Below are positions 33,569 to 42,368 of a DNA stretch of 64,000 nt, in pieces. Source of the stretch: Burkholderiales bacterium UBA4657 (GTDB lineage: Bacteria; Pseudomonadota; Gammaproteobacteria; Burkholderiales; Burkholderiaceae_E). The notes beneath the pieces were generated by a model. The model worked only from the letters and a program-made list of their open reading frames with translations. It made no database searches and was not told the origin of the DNA. Within the stretch, counting starts at the first letter, position 1, and each line of letters starts with the position of its first letter. The position numbers and the translations under genes are program-made. The stretch lies in contig DHLX01000004.1 in the NCBI GenBank assembly GCA_002405475.1, positions 1 through 64,000 of the forward strand. The letters run 5' to 3'.

Positions 33569-34156
33569 ATGTCTGGGCCCTCGGTTTGTCTATTCTGCGG
33601 TTCACGAACTGGTCTATCGCCTGTCTTTGCTGAACAAGTGCAAAAATTCTGTTCTCTGCTCGCTCACGCTGATGGCACTCTAATCACTGGCGGTGGGCAT
33701 ATTGGCCTGATGGGTATAGCCGCCGACACCATGCTGACCCAAGGCGGGCGAGTCATAGGTGTGATTCCTGCCGCATTGGAACAGCAGGAGTTAGCGCATA
33801 AGGGTTTGACCGCGCTACATGTTGTAACCAGTATGCACCAGCGTAAAGCGTTAATGGCAGACATGGCGCAAATATTCGTCGCTGCTCCCGGGGGTATTGG
33901 TACATTGGAAGAATTTTTTGAAATATGGACATGGCATCAATTAGGTCTACATGAAAAACCTATAGCACTATTCAACCCAAGCTCGTATTACGATCCGCTG
34001 CTCAAATTGTTGCAACAAGCTGAAAATCAGGGTTTTATCGACCACTCTACTCGCAAGTTGTTACACGTCGCTGACAGCGCTGATTCCTTGTGGGCTTGGG
34101 TCGAAGCAGTTCATGTACCGTCTCGGCGTCAAGCCCCTCTTTTGTCCAAGATCTAA
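33569..34156 (+). CDS. LOG family protein (TIGR00730 type)
   Basis: A 195-residue Rossmann-like protein with the nucleotide-binding motifs SVCLFCGSRTG, ITGGGHIGLMG and the LOG signature PGGIGTLEEFFEIW. Family members hydrolyse nucleoside 5'-monophosphates, including cytokinin ribotides, to base plus ribose phosphate. The ATG is immediately after the TetR stop with AGGAG 6 nt upstream, so the two are co-transcribed. The substrate in this organism is unknown. Confidence 0.9.
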   Translation: MSGPSVCLFCGSRTGLSPVFAEQVQKFCSLLAHADGTLITGGGHIGLMGIAADTMLTQGGRVIGVIPAALEQQELAHKGLTALHVVTSMHQRKALMADMAQIFVAAPGGIGTLEEFFEIWTWHQLGLHEKPIALFNPSSYYDPLLKLLQQAENQGFIDHSTRKLLHVADSADSLWAWVEAVHVPSRRQAPLLSKI

Positions 34157-34274
34157 CCAAGGTCAGGATCAGTATTTTTTTAAATTCGGGCTCGAAGGAC
34201 TGAATAATTTTCTCTGGAACTGCAATATGGGGAGATATATCGAATTGGTTAATTCTTTAAGATAGACGCCCGCA

Positions 34275-34550
34275 CTAATCGAACAATTTATCCAGACGTT
34301 TATTGATATTCTGTTCAAGAGTGGATTTGAACGCAGCCAGTAAAAAACCAAGTTTTACTTCTATGATCATTTGTCGGGCATTGACTTTCAAATGGCCGTC
34401 AATCCCGGTGCGCCGGAAATTCAGGGTGTTTCCTTGCCATTCACTCTCGACCTCATATTGTTCGGCCAACTCGTCTGCCACTTCCTGGGCCGCAGCCTTG
34501 GCCTGTTTCAGTGTCATGCCGTGTGTTCGGGTAATTAAAATGTCAGTCAT
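34275..34550 (-). CDS. Polyhydroxyalkanoic acid system protein (PHA granule-region type)
   Basis: A 91-residue protein beginning MTDILITRTHGMTLKQAKAA and containing VESEWQGNTLNFRRTGIDG and IIEVKLGFLLAAFKSTLEQN. This is the pattern of the small family annotated as PHA granule-associated or PHA system protein. It starts 3 bp after the stop of the TRAP binding-protein gene, so both are probably on one transcript. A PHA depolymerase gene is 10 kb away. Confidence 0.78.
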   Translation of the reverse strand: MTDILITRTHGMTLKQAKAAAQEVADELAEQYEVESEWQGNTLNFRRTGIDGHLKVNARQMIIEVKLGFLLAAFKSTLEQNINKRLDKLFD

Positions 34551-34553
34551 GGT

Positions 34554-35672
34554 TCATTTTTTTCCATACCAGAAATCATAGGCCATTTGCTGCGAGACCG
34601 TAGATTCCAGCTGGTAGGCAACCACACGCCGGGCAAACATTTGCTGTGATTCCAATACCCGGGCAAATAAACGATTTTCTGAAGATCGTTGTTGTGCTAC
34701 CCGGCGCCAGGCTTCAAGCTGGGCTTTGAGAATGTTGTCTGGCGTCAATTCAAAACTGACACCCATACGACTTTTCATTTCCTGATAATCGGTCGCATAC
34801 CGATCTATGGTCTTCCAATGCACTTCGCTGCTGGCCGCCTGCGCCGCATAGCGAAAGACACGTTGCAAATCTTCCGGCAGGCTGTCAAATTTTCGTTTAT
34901 TGATAATGACTTCAAATACCTCTGAGCCTTGATGGTAACTACGCAAATAACAAAGCTTGGCAGCATTTGGAAAACCGAGTGCCCGGTCTGAAGTAGGATT
35001 AGTATATTCAGCCGCATCAATCTGACCGCGCTCCAGCGCATCTACAATTTCCTGTCCCCACAGGCGGGTTGGCACCATACCCATTTCACGAATCATGTCG
35101 ATGGCTAGTCCTGCAGTGCGAAACCGCAGTCCGCGTAAATCTTCTGCTTTAGCCACCCTACGCTTGAACCAACCCAGGGGTTGAATACCCATAGGGCCAT
35201 ATAAAAAACCCTGGACATTCAGCCTCAGTGTAGTGTGAACCAGCTCATCATAGAGTCGCCTTCCGCCACCATGTTCCATCCATGCCAGAAATGTATGACT
35301 GTCCAAACCCACCGCAGGACTGGATCCAAACAGACCGTAGGCCGGATGCCTAGCCACCCAATAAGTACATACACCATGACCACCGTCAATCTGCCCTCTA
35401 TGTACCGCCTCAAGCACATCCAGCGGCTTGACAATAGAGCCGGACGGGAGCATTTGCAGGCGCACCCGACCAGCGGAAATTTCAGTGACTTTTTTAGCAA
35501 AATCGAGTGCGAACTCGTGAAACAAATCTTTCGTCGGCCAGGTACTTTGAAAACGCAAATTAATGGTTTCCTGAGCCCGCACCACGGCCGGAAAAGTCAG
35601 GGCGCCAGTCGCACTACCCGCTAAAAATCGCCTTCGCGAGCCAGGCTGGCTCTGTTTACCAAGTTTATCCAT
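34554..35672 (-). CDS. TRAP transporter solute-binding protein (DctP type)
   Basis: A 372-residue periplasmic protein with a twin-arginine signal (GSRRRFLAGSATGALTFPA). DctP features include the VLEAVHRGQIDGGHG region, RGLRFRTAGLAIDMIREMG with the conserved arginine expected to bind the ligand carboxylate, and GQIDAAEYTNPTSD. It resembles the 2-oxoacid-binding branch. No DctQ/DctM membrane genes are nearby, so it is an orphan here. It lies 50 bp downstream of mnhG on the same strand. Ligand unknown. Confidence 0.85.
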   Translation of the reverse strand: MDKLGKQSQPGSRRRFLAGSATGALTFPAVVRAQETINLRFQSTWPTKDLFHEFALDFAKKVTEISAGRVRLQMLPSGSIVKPLDVLEAVHRGQIDGGHGVCTYWVARHPAYGLFGSSPAVGLDSHTFLAWMEHGGGRRLYDELVHTTLRLNVQGFLYGPMGIQPLGWFKRRVAKAEDLRGLRFRTAGLAIDMIREMGMVPTRLWGQEIVDALERGQIDAAEYTNPTSDRALGFPNAAKLCYLRSYHQGSEVFEVIINKRKFDSLPEDLQRVFRYAAQAASSEVHWKTIDRYATDYQEMKSRMGVSFELTPDNILKAQLEAWRRVAQQRSSENRLFARVLESQQMFARRVVAYQLESTVSQQMAYDFWYGKK

Positions 35673-35722
35673 AACATCTACCGTACCAGAGTTAGCCGAA
35701 AATTGCAGACTAGGTTAAGGTC

Positions 35723-36031
35723 TCAGTATCTTGCTATCTTTTTATGTAAGGACAACAGATTCTGCTCCTTGACAGCCGCTCGGGCCAGCATATGAGAAGC
35801 TACCGGCAAGGTTATAAATAAAGCCAGTATCAGCAATAATGCTCGAAGATACCACTCTGAAGTGTTTGCCGTAACTGCTGCCCCAACTATGATGAGCCCC
35901 AGAGCTAATGTGCCGGCCTTGGTAGCGGCATGCTGTCGTGATAAAGCGTCTTTCAATAAAAACAAACCGGCTGCGGCCAAACACAGCAACAGAGCACCTG
36001 ATAACGCAATGGCAATACCCATGTAATGCAT
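35723..36031 (-). CDS. mnhG: Na+/H+ antiporter (Mrp) subunit G
   Basis: A 102-residue membrane protein with three hydrophobic segments (IAIALSGALLLCLAAAGLFLL and following) and the MnhG-type DALSRQHAATKAGTLALGL. The frame extends to 36070, but ATG 36031 has a perfect AAGGAG 6 nt upstream. It overlaps the end of mnhF within this start region. Last subunit of the seven-gene set mnhA-mnhG. Confidence 0.87.
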   Translation of the reverse strand: MHYMGIAIALSGALLLCLAAAGLFLLKDALSRQHAATKAGTLALGLIIVGAAVTANTSEWYLRALLLILALFITLPVASHMLARAAVKEQNLLSLHKKIARY

Positions 36032-36041
36032 TGATGACTCC

Positions 36042-36305
36042 TTATAGAGATTCCGGATTTTCAGAATCATCGATCAATCTTGCCCAAGCCACGGTCGCGA
36101 CAAAACCTATCAGAGCCAAGACCAGTGCCAGGTCAAGAAATAGAATCCGGCCATAAGATAAAGCCGCCATCACACACCAGGCTATCGCGACAGCAAATAA
36201 AACATCGAGGGCAATTATCCGGTCAGCCTGGCTTGGCCCCTTGACCAGACGACAGATCGCCAGCAGTCCAGCCAGGGTGGTCAATAACAGCAATAAAAGT
36301 ATCAT
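36042..36305 (-). CDS. mnhF: Na+/H+ antiporter (Mrp) subunit F
   Basis: An 87-residue membrane protein with three transmembrane segments. The family motif CRLVKGPSQADRIIALDVLF is clear, with the conserved DR...D. The ATG overlaps the mnhE stop by 4 nt (ATGA), and mnhG follows after about 10 bp. Confidence 0.9.
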   Translation of the reverse strand: MILLLLLLTTLAGLLAICRLVKGPSQADRIIALDVLFAVAIAWCVMAALSYGRILFLDLALVLALIGFVATVAWARLIDDSENPESL

Positions 36306-36667
36306 GGGGTTTCGCTCCTGCCAGGAAACAGAATCAACAGATATTTTTCAAAATCATTCCTGATAGCGTCTATCGCCTGTTGCGGTGCCCTGGCATCAAG
36401 CATATGCAACAGCATTTCGCGGCGATCCATATCAATGTCGAGTGTCGTTGTACCTGGGGTGAGAGTAATCATACAGCCAAGAATGGCGATACCAGGGGGG
36501 CTCAAGTCTCCAAACGACATGCGTACCAGCCCTGCGTGTCTGCATCGATCAGGACTTAAAATTAGTCTGGCGGTGACGATGCCTGACCAGACCACCTGCC
36601 CTACGAATCGCAAGCAGAGTATCAGTAAAGCCGATGATGTGCTGATAACAGAGACTTTTCTCATCAT
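36302..36667 (-). CDS. mnhE: Na+/H+ antiporter (Mrp) subunit E, short N-terminus
   Basis: A 121-residue protein with the conserved MnhE core IVTARLILSPDR, ILGCMITLTPGTTTLDIDMD and LLHMLDARAPQQ. Family members are usually near 150-165 residues. The first two membrane segments (P-LS and LLLG regions) are missing, and the protein begins just before the IVTARLIL segment. The start overlaps the mnhD stop by 4 nt. Either the subunit is naturally short here or the front was deleted when mnhD and mnhE were joined. Confidence 0.82.
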   Translation of the reverse strand: MMRKVSVISTSSALLILCLRFVGQVVWSGIVTARLILSPDRCRHAGLVRMSFGDLSPPGIAILGCMITLTPGTTTLDIDMDRREMLLHMLDARAPQQAIDAIRNDFEKYLLILFPGRSETP

Positions 36668-38136
36668 GGCGTTTGTACCAACTGTTCAATGGCACGCTGT
36701 GAAAATTGAATCAAGGTTTCAGGCCAAAGCCCGATCCAGAGTGTCAGGGTTGCCAGACCGATGATCACCGCATAAGCCGGTAACAGGTCTAGTGCTGGGC
36801 GTACCATAGTAATGGTATGTTCAGGCTGTGACCTGGTTGGATGCGGTTTCCAGAATGTCTCCATACCGATCTTCATCATGGAATACAAAGTCAATGCTCC
36901 TACCACCAGAGCGATACCGGCCCAGGCATAGTACTGCAGGGAAAAGGCTTCACGTATTACCAGAACTTTAGCCCAAAAGCCGGACAAAGGCGGTATGCCC
37001 ACCAGTGACAGTGCCGGTACCAGGAACAATAGTGCCAGAAGGGGTCTAGCACCTGAAATCGCACCAATTTTCCTGAGATCGTAGCTGCCAGCAGTTTTGT
37101 AAATAACACCCGCTATCAGAAATAAATTGGCTTTGATAATAATATGATGCAGGATGTAGAAAATACTGGCTGCATACCCGGCAGATGTACCCAAGGCTAC
37201 TGCCAGAAGTATGTAGCCGATCTGGCTAATAATATGGAATGCTAGGATACGACGTATGTCCCAGTGATAGGCTGCACCCAGTACACCGACCAGCATAGTC
37301 ATCACGGCCAGCCAGCCCAGCATTTGGTAGAACACCTCGGGCAAATTGGTAAAGACATCGGACAACATGCGTAAAACGGCATACGCTCCAACCTTGGTCA
37401 GCAGTCCGGCAAACAAGGCCAATACCGGTGCAGGCAACGTATGATAGGAAGCAGGCAGCCAGGCAAACAGGGGAAAGGCACCGGCCTTGATTAAAAACGC
37501 TACCAACAGCAAAGCCACCACCGGTGTAAAGCTCGCAGGCGATGTGTGCTGCGAAGCAATGGATAAAGCACCATAATTCAAATGCCCGGTCTGGGCATAA
37601 ATCAATGCCACCGCTGCCAGAAAAGTCAAAGTCCCAATTACGTTCAATACAAAGTATTTGAGCGTGGCCTCGGCATGTCGCAAGCTGGAACCATAGGCCA
37701 AAAGCCCTAGAGAACAAATCAGCATGACCTCGAACCAGACGTATAAATTAAACAAATCTGCAGTAACAAAGGCCGCACTCACGCCCGCCAGCAATCCATG
37801 AATCAAGGCATGCCAGGTCGTCCCGGTCGGTGCTGGATCTGCACTCGAGAGCTGGTAGATCAGGGTGGCAAGTCCCATCAGTGCCGTTATGACCACCATG
37901 CTGGCACTCAGGCGGTCTGCAGCAAATTCAATCCCGAAGGGTGCCTCCCAATTGCCAAAGCTTAGGCGTATCACTTCCGAACCTGAATCAACCTGATACA
38001 GCAGCATCAGTGAAAAAATCAGAAAGCAGAGTCCACCGAATAGACTGAGCGCCGTTTGCCAGCGTGCCTGATGAGAAAGAATCAGGGTTAAAAACGCCGT
38101 AGCCAGTGGTATGACAAATACAGAAGTCAAAAGCAT
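36664..38136 (-). CDS. mnhD: Na+/H+ antiporter (Mrp) subunit D
   Basis: A 490-residue polytopic protein of the complex I-like NuoL/M/N family. It has about 14 membrane segments and includes VTADLFNLYVWFEVMLICSL (key Glu), LLVAFLIKAGAFPLFAWLP (Lys/His proton path) and GIPPLSGFWAKVLVI. It follows mnhC by 1 bp and overlaps mnhE by 4 nt. Part of the ion-translocating module of the antiporter. Confidence 0.94.
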   Translation of the reverse strand: MLLTSVFVIPLATAFLTLILSHQARWQTALSLFGGLCFLIFSLMLLYQVDSGSEVIRLSFGNWEAPFGIEFAADRLSASMVVITALMGLATLIYQLSSADPAPTGTTWHALIHGLLAGVSAAFVTADLFNLYVWFEVMLICSLGLLAYGSSLRHAEATLKYFVLNVIGTLTFLAAVALIYAQTGHLNYGALSIASQHTSPASFTPVVALLLVAFLIKAGAFPLFAWLPASYHTLPAPVLALFAGLLTKVGAYAVLRMLSDVFTNLPEVFYQMLGWLAVMTMLVGVLGAAYHWDIRRILAFHIISQIGYILLAVALGTSAGYAASIFYILHHIIIKANLFLIAGVIYKTAGSYDLRKIGAISGARPLLALLFLVPALSLVGIPPLSGFWAKVLVIREAFSLQYYAWAGIALVVGALTLYSMMKIGMETFWKPHPTRSQPEHTITMVRPALDLLPAYAVIIGLATLTLWIGLWPETLIQFSQRAIEQLVQTP

Positions 38137-38137
38137 C

Positions 38138-38521
38138 TCAGTCCTCTGATAGCGGCGGTTTTAGTGCATCTGATGAAACCGGTTCTGCCGATCGCAACTG
38201 ATCCGAGTCACGGGTTTTGGCCAGTTGTACCAACCTGATGATGAGCACCAGAGAAAAACATAGCAGGGAAAAACCGATGACGATCGCGGTGAGCACCAAA
38301 GCTTGTGGCAGCGGATTGGCCGCTGCGCTCAGAATCGTCTCACCCTCGCGGATAATCGGCGGAGCCTGTGTGTTCAATCGACCGGCAGAAAAGACCAGCA
38401 GATTAATCGCGCTGCCCAACAGAGACAAACCGATGACCGAGCGCAGCAAGTCTCGTGATAGCACCAAATAAGAACCTGCGGCTATTACGGTACCAAGTGT
38501 CAGCGCCATCCAGTAGTTCAT
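38138..38521 (-). CDS. mnhC: Na+/H+ antiporter (Mrp) subunit C
   Basis: A 127-residue NuoK-like protein. The frame opens at 38590, but ATG 38521 (MNYWMALTLGTVIAAGSYLVL) overlaps the mnhB stop as ATGA. Three membrane segments are seen, with RSVIGLSLLGSAINLLVFSAG, PLPQALVLTAIVIGFSLLCF and a charged tail, as in MnhC. Confidence 0.9.
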   Translation of the reverse strand: MNYWMALTLGTVIAAGSYLVLSRDLLRSVIGLSLLGSAINLLVFSAGRLNTQAPPIIREGETILSAAANPLPQALVLTAIVIGFSLLCFSLVLIIRLVQLAKTRDSDQLRSAEPVSSDALKPPLSED

Positions 38522-38949
38522 GTCGTCTCTCCTGATCGAGACTCCGGTGAGTCGATCAGCGCCAGCAGCAAAGCCGATAAGGCGCCCCATACCGACAAAT
38601 AAACACCCAGATCGAACAGCAGTACAGTGCTAAGCGGTACACCCAGAAACTGAGTCCATAAATGCGTCAGGAATGGCAGCCCTTGTATCCAGGCAGGGAT
38701 GCCACTCAGGATGGATAATAAAACACCGAGTGCAGCTAGCCTCAGTGCACCCAGAGGTATCTTGCGCATAGCAGCCTCAGCGCCAAAAGCAATGGCATAG
38801 AGTGCGCTGGCAGCTACTGCCGCAAGGGCACCAATAAAGCCACCACCGGGAGCGTTATGTCCGCGTAATAGGAACCATATCGATACCATCAGCATTAATG
38901 GATATAGGCCGCGCACAAATATTTCCAGGATGATGACTCTTGAATTCAT
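38518..38949 (-). CDS. mnhB: Na+/H+ antiporter (Mrp) subunit B
   Basis: A 143-residue membrane protein with four hydrophobic segments and the family motif LLRGHNAPGGGFIGALAAVAA. The start overlaps the mnhA stop by 4 nt and the stop overlaps mnhC by 4 nt. It has the usual MnhB length. Confidence 0.92.
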   Translation of the reverse strand: MNSRVIILEIFVRGLYPLMLMVSIWFLLRGHNAPGGGFIGALAAVAASALYAIAFGAEAAMRKIPLGALRLAALGVLLSILSGIPAWIQGLPFLTHLWTQFLGVPLSTVLLFDLGVYLSVWGALSALLLALIDSPESRSGETT

Positions 38950-41231
38950 TCGACTTCCCTGGTCTGAGCAGCAGACTTTCTGTGTGAGCGGATGCCAGCG
39001 AGTAACGGCACAGCTGCCAGCAGGGCGAAAGCTACCACTGCAATTTCTCCCAATGTGTCCAGAGCACGAAAATCAACGATGATGACATTGACGACATTTT
39101 TGCCGTAGGCCTCGGTCCAGCTTTTCTGTGCAAAAAAGCTTGCCAAGGCTTCATTCATAGTCGCTGAGGTGCTAATAAGAAAAATAATGCAGAACACCAG
39201 TCCGATTAATATTGCCAACAACATGTGCCAGGGACGATACCTGTCATTGACCGGAGCAATTCTGGAACGGGACAAATGTAACAGGGCAGCAACCGCCACC
39301 ACCACCAGAACCGTCTCCATGAAGAATTGAGTCAAAGCCAGATCGGGCGCTGAAGTGAAAAGAAAGAACAAGGCAGAACCATAGCCGACCAAACCGCTCA
39401 CCAGAACCAGTAACAAATTGGCACGCAAAAATACACTAACGATAGCACCCACTGCAATGATGCTGAGTGCCAGAAAAATCGGCCAGGAAACAGCCTGCCA
39501 GGCTGGCCACTGGAACCGGGGTAAAGTTACTGTCAATAATACGATGGCGAGAATAACAGCAATAAAGACCAGCAAAAGTGCGGTGTAATGAACCAGACGT
39601 CCGTGCTGCAATGAACGAGTCACCAAGGCCGCACCATACGGAATCCCCTTGAGTTTCTTGTGATACCAGGCAGTCGGCCCCCAACGATCGAGCGGTTTGA
39701 CGTGATCCATGAACTGATGCAGCTTGTCCCAGCTCAAATAAATCACAAGACCTATGCCGATCGCCAATAATTGTGTCAGCAATACCGGGCCCGACAAAGC
39801 ATGCCAGGGTGATACCAGGGCATTCATATCCGCAGTGGGAGTCATCGACTGAGCAGTACTGATAATCAGGGGATTGACCCAGCCAGGCGCGAGGCCGAAA
39901 GCAATACCCATACAGGCAATCGCCAGGGGCGGCACCAGCATCGGCCAGTGACCCTCGTGTAATCTGGCCTCGGCAGGACAATTATCCTGCCCCCAGAAAA
40001 TACGAACCGCTGCCACCGCCGCAACGGCAACTGATACGGCGCTAACCAGAATCGTACCGGCACTGACCAGAAAAAAAAGATCCGCCTCCGATTTGGCGGC
40101 TGTCATGACGTCCTTGGCTATAAAACCAAAGCTGGCAGGTATCCCCGCCATTGACACACCGGCCAGCAAAGCGGCAGAAGCAGTCCACGGCATATAGCGC
40201 CGCATTCCATGCAGGTCATCAATAATGCGTGTTCCAGCACCGTGATCGACGTTCCCCGCAACAAAAAACAGCGGAGCTTTGTACAAGGCGTGCGCCAGCA
40301 AAAAAGCGGCCACCGCCAAAGCTGCATGCGGCCCAGGCAAGCCGACCAGCAGAGTCAGGGTACCCAGGGCAGCCACGGTAGACCAGGCCAATATACGCTT
40401 CAGATCGCGCTCGCGTAAAGCATGGGTGACAGCAAGTAACGCAGTCAAAGATCCGACGATCACCAATCCGTAACGCCATAAGGGTAGGCTGTCGAATGCG
40501 GGGTCAAGCCGTGCGAGCAAATAGACACCCAGTTTGACCATAGTCGCTGAATGTAAATAGGCACTAACGGGTGTCGGTGCTGTCATGGCATTGGGAAGCC
40601 AGAAATGAAATGGGAACTGCGCTGATTTGGTAAAGCATCCGATCCAGATCAATACCAGTGCGACGTGAATACCGGGCTGTTGAACCAAACTATCGGCTTG
40701 CAACAGCAAGCTGCTAATCGAATAAGTTCCGGCGATTTGGCCCAGCAGTATAAATCCTGCCAGTAGAAACAACCCTCCACCCGCTGTCACCATTAAGGCC
40801 TGTTGGGCTGATTGTCGACTGTTTTGTTGCTGGTGATTAAAGCCCACCAATAAAAAAGAGATGATGCTGGTCAATTCCCAAAAAACAAACAGTGTCAAAA
40901 GATTGTCTGCGCTAACACAGCCCATCATGGCAAACATGAACAGAGTCAGCAACAAAAAAAGACGAGGACTACGTCTATCGCCACTCATATAGCCGGCCGC
41001 ATACAGGAAAACCATGCTACCGACCCCGGTAATCAGAACCAAGAAAAAGGCACTCAGCCCATCTACATGGACAGCAAAATCAATACCAAGCGCAGGCACC
41101 CAAGGCAAACTCCAGTGCCAAGGTAAAGGAATGATGAGCATACAATAGACGATGCCCGCCAGCAGAACAAGCGGTAAAGCCAACCAACCTGAACCGCTAG
41201 CCCAACGCTGCGTATAGCCAGTCGCGCTCAC
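38946..41231 (-). CDS. mnhA: Na+/H+ antiporter (Mrp) subunit A
   Basis: A 761-residue NuoL-like large subunit. The frame runs to 41435, but its first 68 codons overlap the exchanger gene and look non-native. GTG 41231 overlaps the exchanger stop (GTGA) and gives MSATGYTQRW, then the membrane domain. Motifs include LLTLFVFWELTSIISFLLVG, LIWIGCFTKSAQFPFHFWLP and AYLHSATMVKLGVYLLARL. The C-terminal part (about 650-761) includes the MrpA-specific extension (SAPDLALTQFFMETVLVVV). Confidence 0.93.
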   Translation of the reverse strand: MSATGYTQRWASGSGWLALPLVLLAGIVYCMLIIPLPWHWSLPWVPALGIDFAVHVDGLSAFFLVLITGVGSMVFLYAAGYMSGDRRSPRLFLLLTLFMFAMMGCVSADNLLTLFVFWELTSIISFLLVGFNHQQQNSRQSAQQALMVTAGGGLFLLAGFILLGQIAGTYSISSLLLQADSLVQQPGIHVALVLIWIGCFTKSAQFPFHFWLPNAMTAPTPVSAYLHSATMVKLGVYLLARLDPAFDSLPLWRYGLVIVGSLTALLAVTHALRERDLKRILAWSTVAALGTLTLLVGLPGPHAALAVAAFLLAHALYKAPLFFVAGNVDHGAGTRIIDDLHGMRRYMPWTASAALLAGVSMAGIPASFGFIAKDVMTAAKSEADLFFLVSAGTILVSAVSVAVAAVAAVRIFWGQDNCPAEARLHEGHWPMLVPPLAIACMGIAFGLAPGWVNPLIISTAQSMTPTADMNALVSPWHALSGPVLLTQLLAIGIGLVIYLSWDKLHQFMDHVKPLDRWGPTAWYHKKLKGIPYGAALVTRSLQHGRLVHYTALLLVFIAVILAIVLLTVTLPRFQWPAWQAVSWPIFLALSIIAVGAIVSVFLRANLLLVLVSGLVGYGSALFFLFTSAPDLALTQFFMETVLVVVAVAALLHLSRSRIAPVNDRYRPWHMLLAILIGLVFCIIFLISTSATMNEALASFFAQKSWTEAYGKNVVNVIIVDFRALDTLGEIAVVAFALLAAVPLLAGIRSHRKSAAQTREVE

Positions 41232-42292
41232 TTGGCTGGCCTTAACATACAAGCCAACAAGGTCACAATCGTCAGCGGGATAACAAAACTCAACATCACA
41301 TAGGAATAGGCCGGCAGTGCGTCGTGCTGTTGTGCCGCCAGAATCAGATAAGCCGTATAGGCCAAATAATAAGCCAGGAATACTCCACCCTCCCAACGGG
41401 CGATTTCCCGAGCGGTCAAAAATACTGGTAAACAAGCCACGGCGACAGCCAGCATGACCCAGATGTCGAAATTCAATATGGAAGGAGCAACTGACAGACC
41501 TGAGCCAGCGACTAGCCCCGATAAACCGAGACAGCCCAATATATTGAAAGTATTACTCCCTACCACGTTGCCTACTGAGATGTCTCTTTCACCCTTTACC
41601 GCTGCCATGATAGAGGTCGCCACTTCCGGCATGGATGTACCGGCGGCAACGATGGTCAGTGCAATAACGACGTCACTGATACCTAACCACTGGGCAAAGG
41701 TAATGGCCGCCTGTACCAGCCATTGTGAGCCCAGTACCAGCAAAGCCAGACCTGAAACCACTAGCAGAACTTGTACTGCCCAGTGACGATCCCACTGGCT
41801 GCGCGGCACCACCTCGTCAGAATACTCTTGCTCGGTAGCTGCCGTCTGGCGCCTTGACTGCACTATCAGAAACAGGGTGTAAGCAATCAGCATCGTCAGC
41901 AGCAGTCCCGCATCCCAACGGGAAAGATGACTATCAAGAACAAGCACCAACAATAACAGGGAGACTCCGATCATGATCGGAACTTCCTGGCGGATGATCT
42001 GGGCGTTGATGACCAGTGGTGTAATCAGTGCCGAAATACCGAGTATGAACAGCACATTAAAAATGTTACTGCCTACCACATTGCCCAAAGCGATATCTGG
42101 ATTACCTTCCATGACCGCACCCACAGAAACCGCTACTTCGGGCGAACTCGTGCCAAAAGCCACAATGGTTAAACCCACTACCAGCGGGGAAATGCCCCAC
42201 GACAATGCCAGACGCGAAGATCCGCGTACCAAGGCCTCAGCCCCGGCAATAAGCAACGCCAAACCAGCAAAAAACATCAACCCCGTCAACAT
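41228..42292 (-). CDS. Calcium/sodium antiporter of the CaCA family (YrbG-like)
   Basis: A 354-residue membrane protein with two inverted alpha repeats, VAFGTSSPEVAVSV...GNVVGSNIFN and VAAGTSMPEVATSI...GNVVGSNTFN, typical of K+-independent Na+/Ca2+ exchangers. A loop of about 25 charged residues separates the halves. It lies between nhaD and mnhA, is translationally coupled to mnhA, and probably completes a sodium-handling operon. Ion specificity is not provable from sequence. Confidence 0.9.
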   Translation of the reverse strand: MLTGLMFFAGLALLIAGAEALVRGSSRLALSWGISPLVVGLTIVAFGTSSPEVAVSVGAVMEGNPDIALGNVVGSNIFNVLFILGISALITPLVINAQIIRQEVPIMIGVSLLLLVLVLDSHLSRWDAGLLLTMLIAYTLFLIVQSRRQTAATEQEYSDEVVPRSQWDRHWAVQVLLVVSGLALLVLGSQWLVQAAITFAQWLGISDVVIALTIVAAGTSMPEVATSIMAAVKGERDISVGNVVGSNTFNILGCLGLSGLVAGSGLSVAPSILNFDIWVMLAVAVACLPVFLTAREIARWEGGVFLAYYLAYTAYLILAAQQHDALPAYSYVMLSFVIPLTIVTLLACMLRPAK

Positions 42293-42336
42293 CTGACGTA
42301 CCTCCCTTATCTACTAGGTTTGTTGAGTCCCGCGTA

Positions 42337-42363
42337 GCAAAGGAGTTCCGAAAAACCCTTTGC
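42337..42363 (-). repeat. Inverted repeat after nhaD
   Basis: GCAAAGG and CCTTTGC flank a 13-nt loop just past the nhaD stop on the minus strand. There is no T-run, so it may be a weak processing or attenuating hairpin between nhaD and the exchanger gene rather than a full terminator. Confidence 0.35.
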
Positions 42364-42368
42364 CAGGG

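Noticed and set aside
41232..41435. 68-residue N-terminal extension of MnhA
   Set aside because: It overlaps the exchanger gene in another frame and lacks MnhA similarity; GTG 41231 with GTGA overlap explains the start.
42337..42363. Strong terminator between nhaD and the exchanger gene
   Set aside because: The hairpin has a large loop and no T-run, so the genes may still be co-transcribed; listed only as an inverted repeat.
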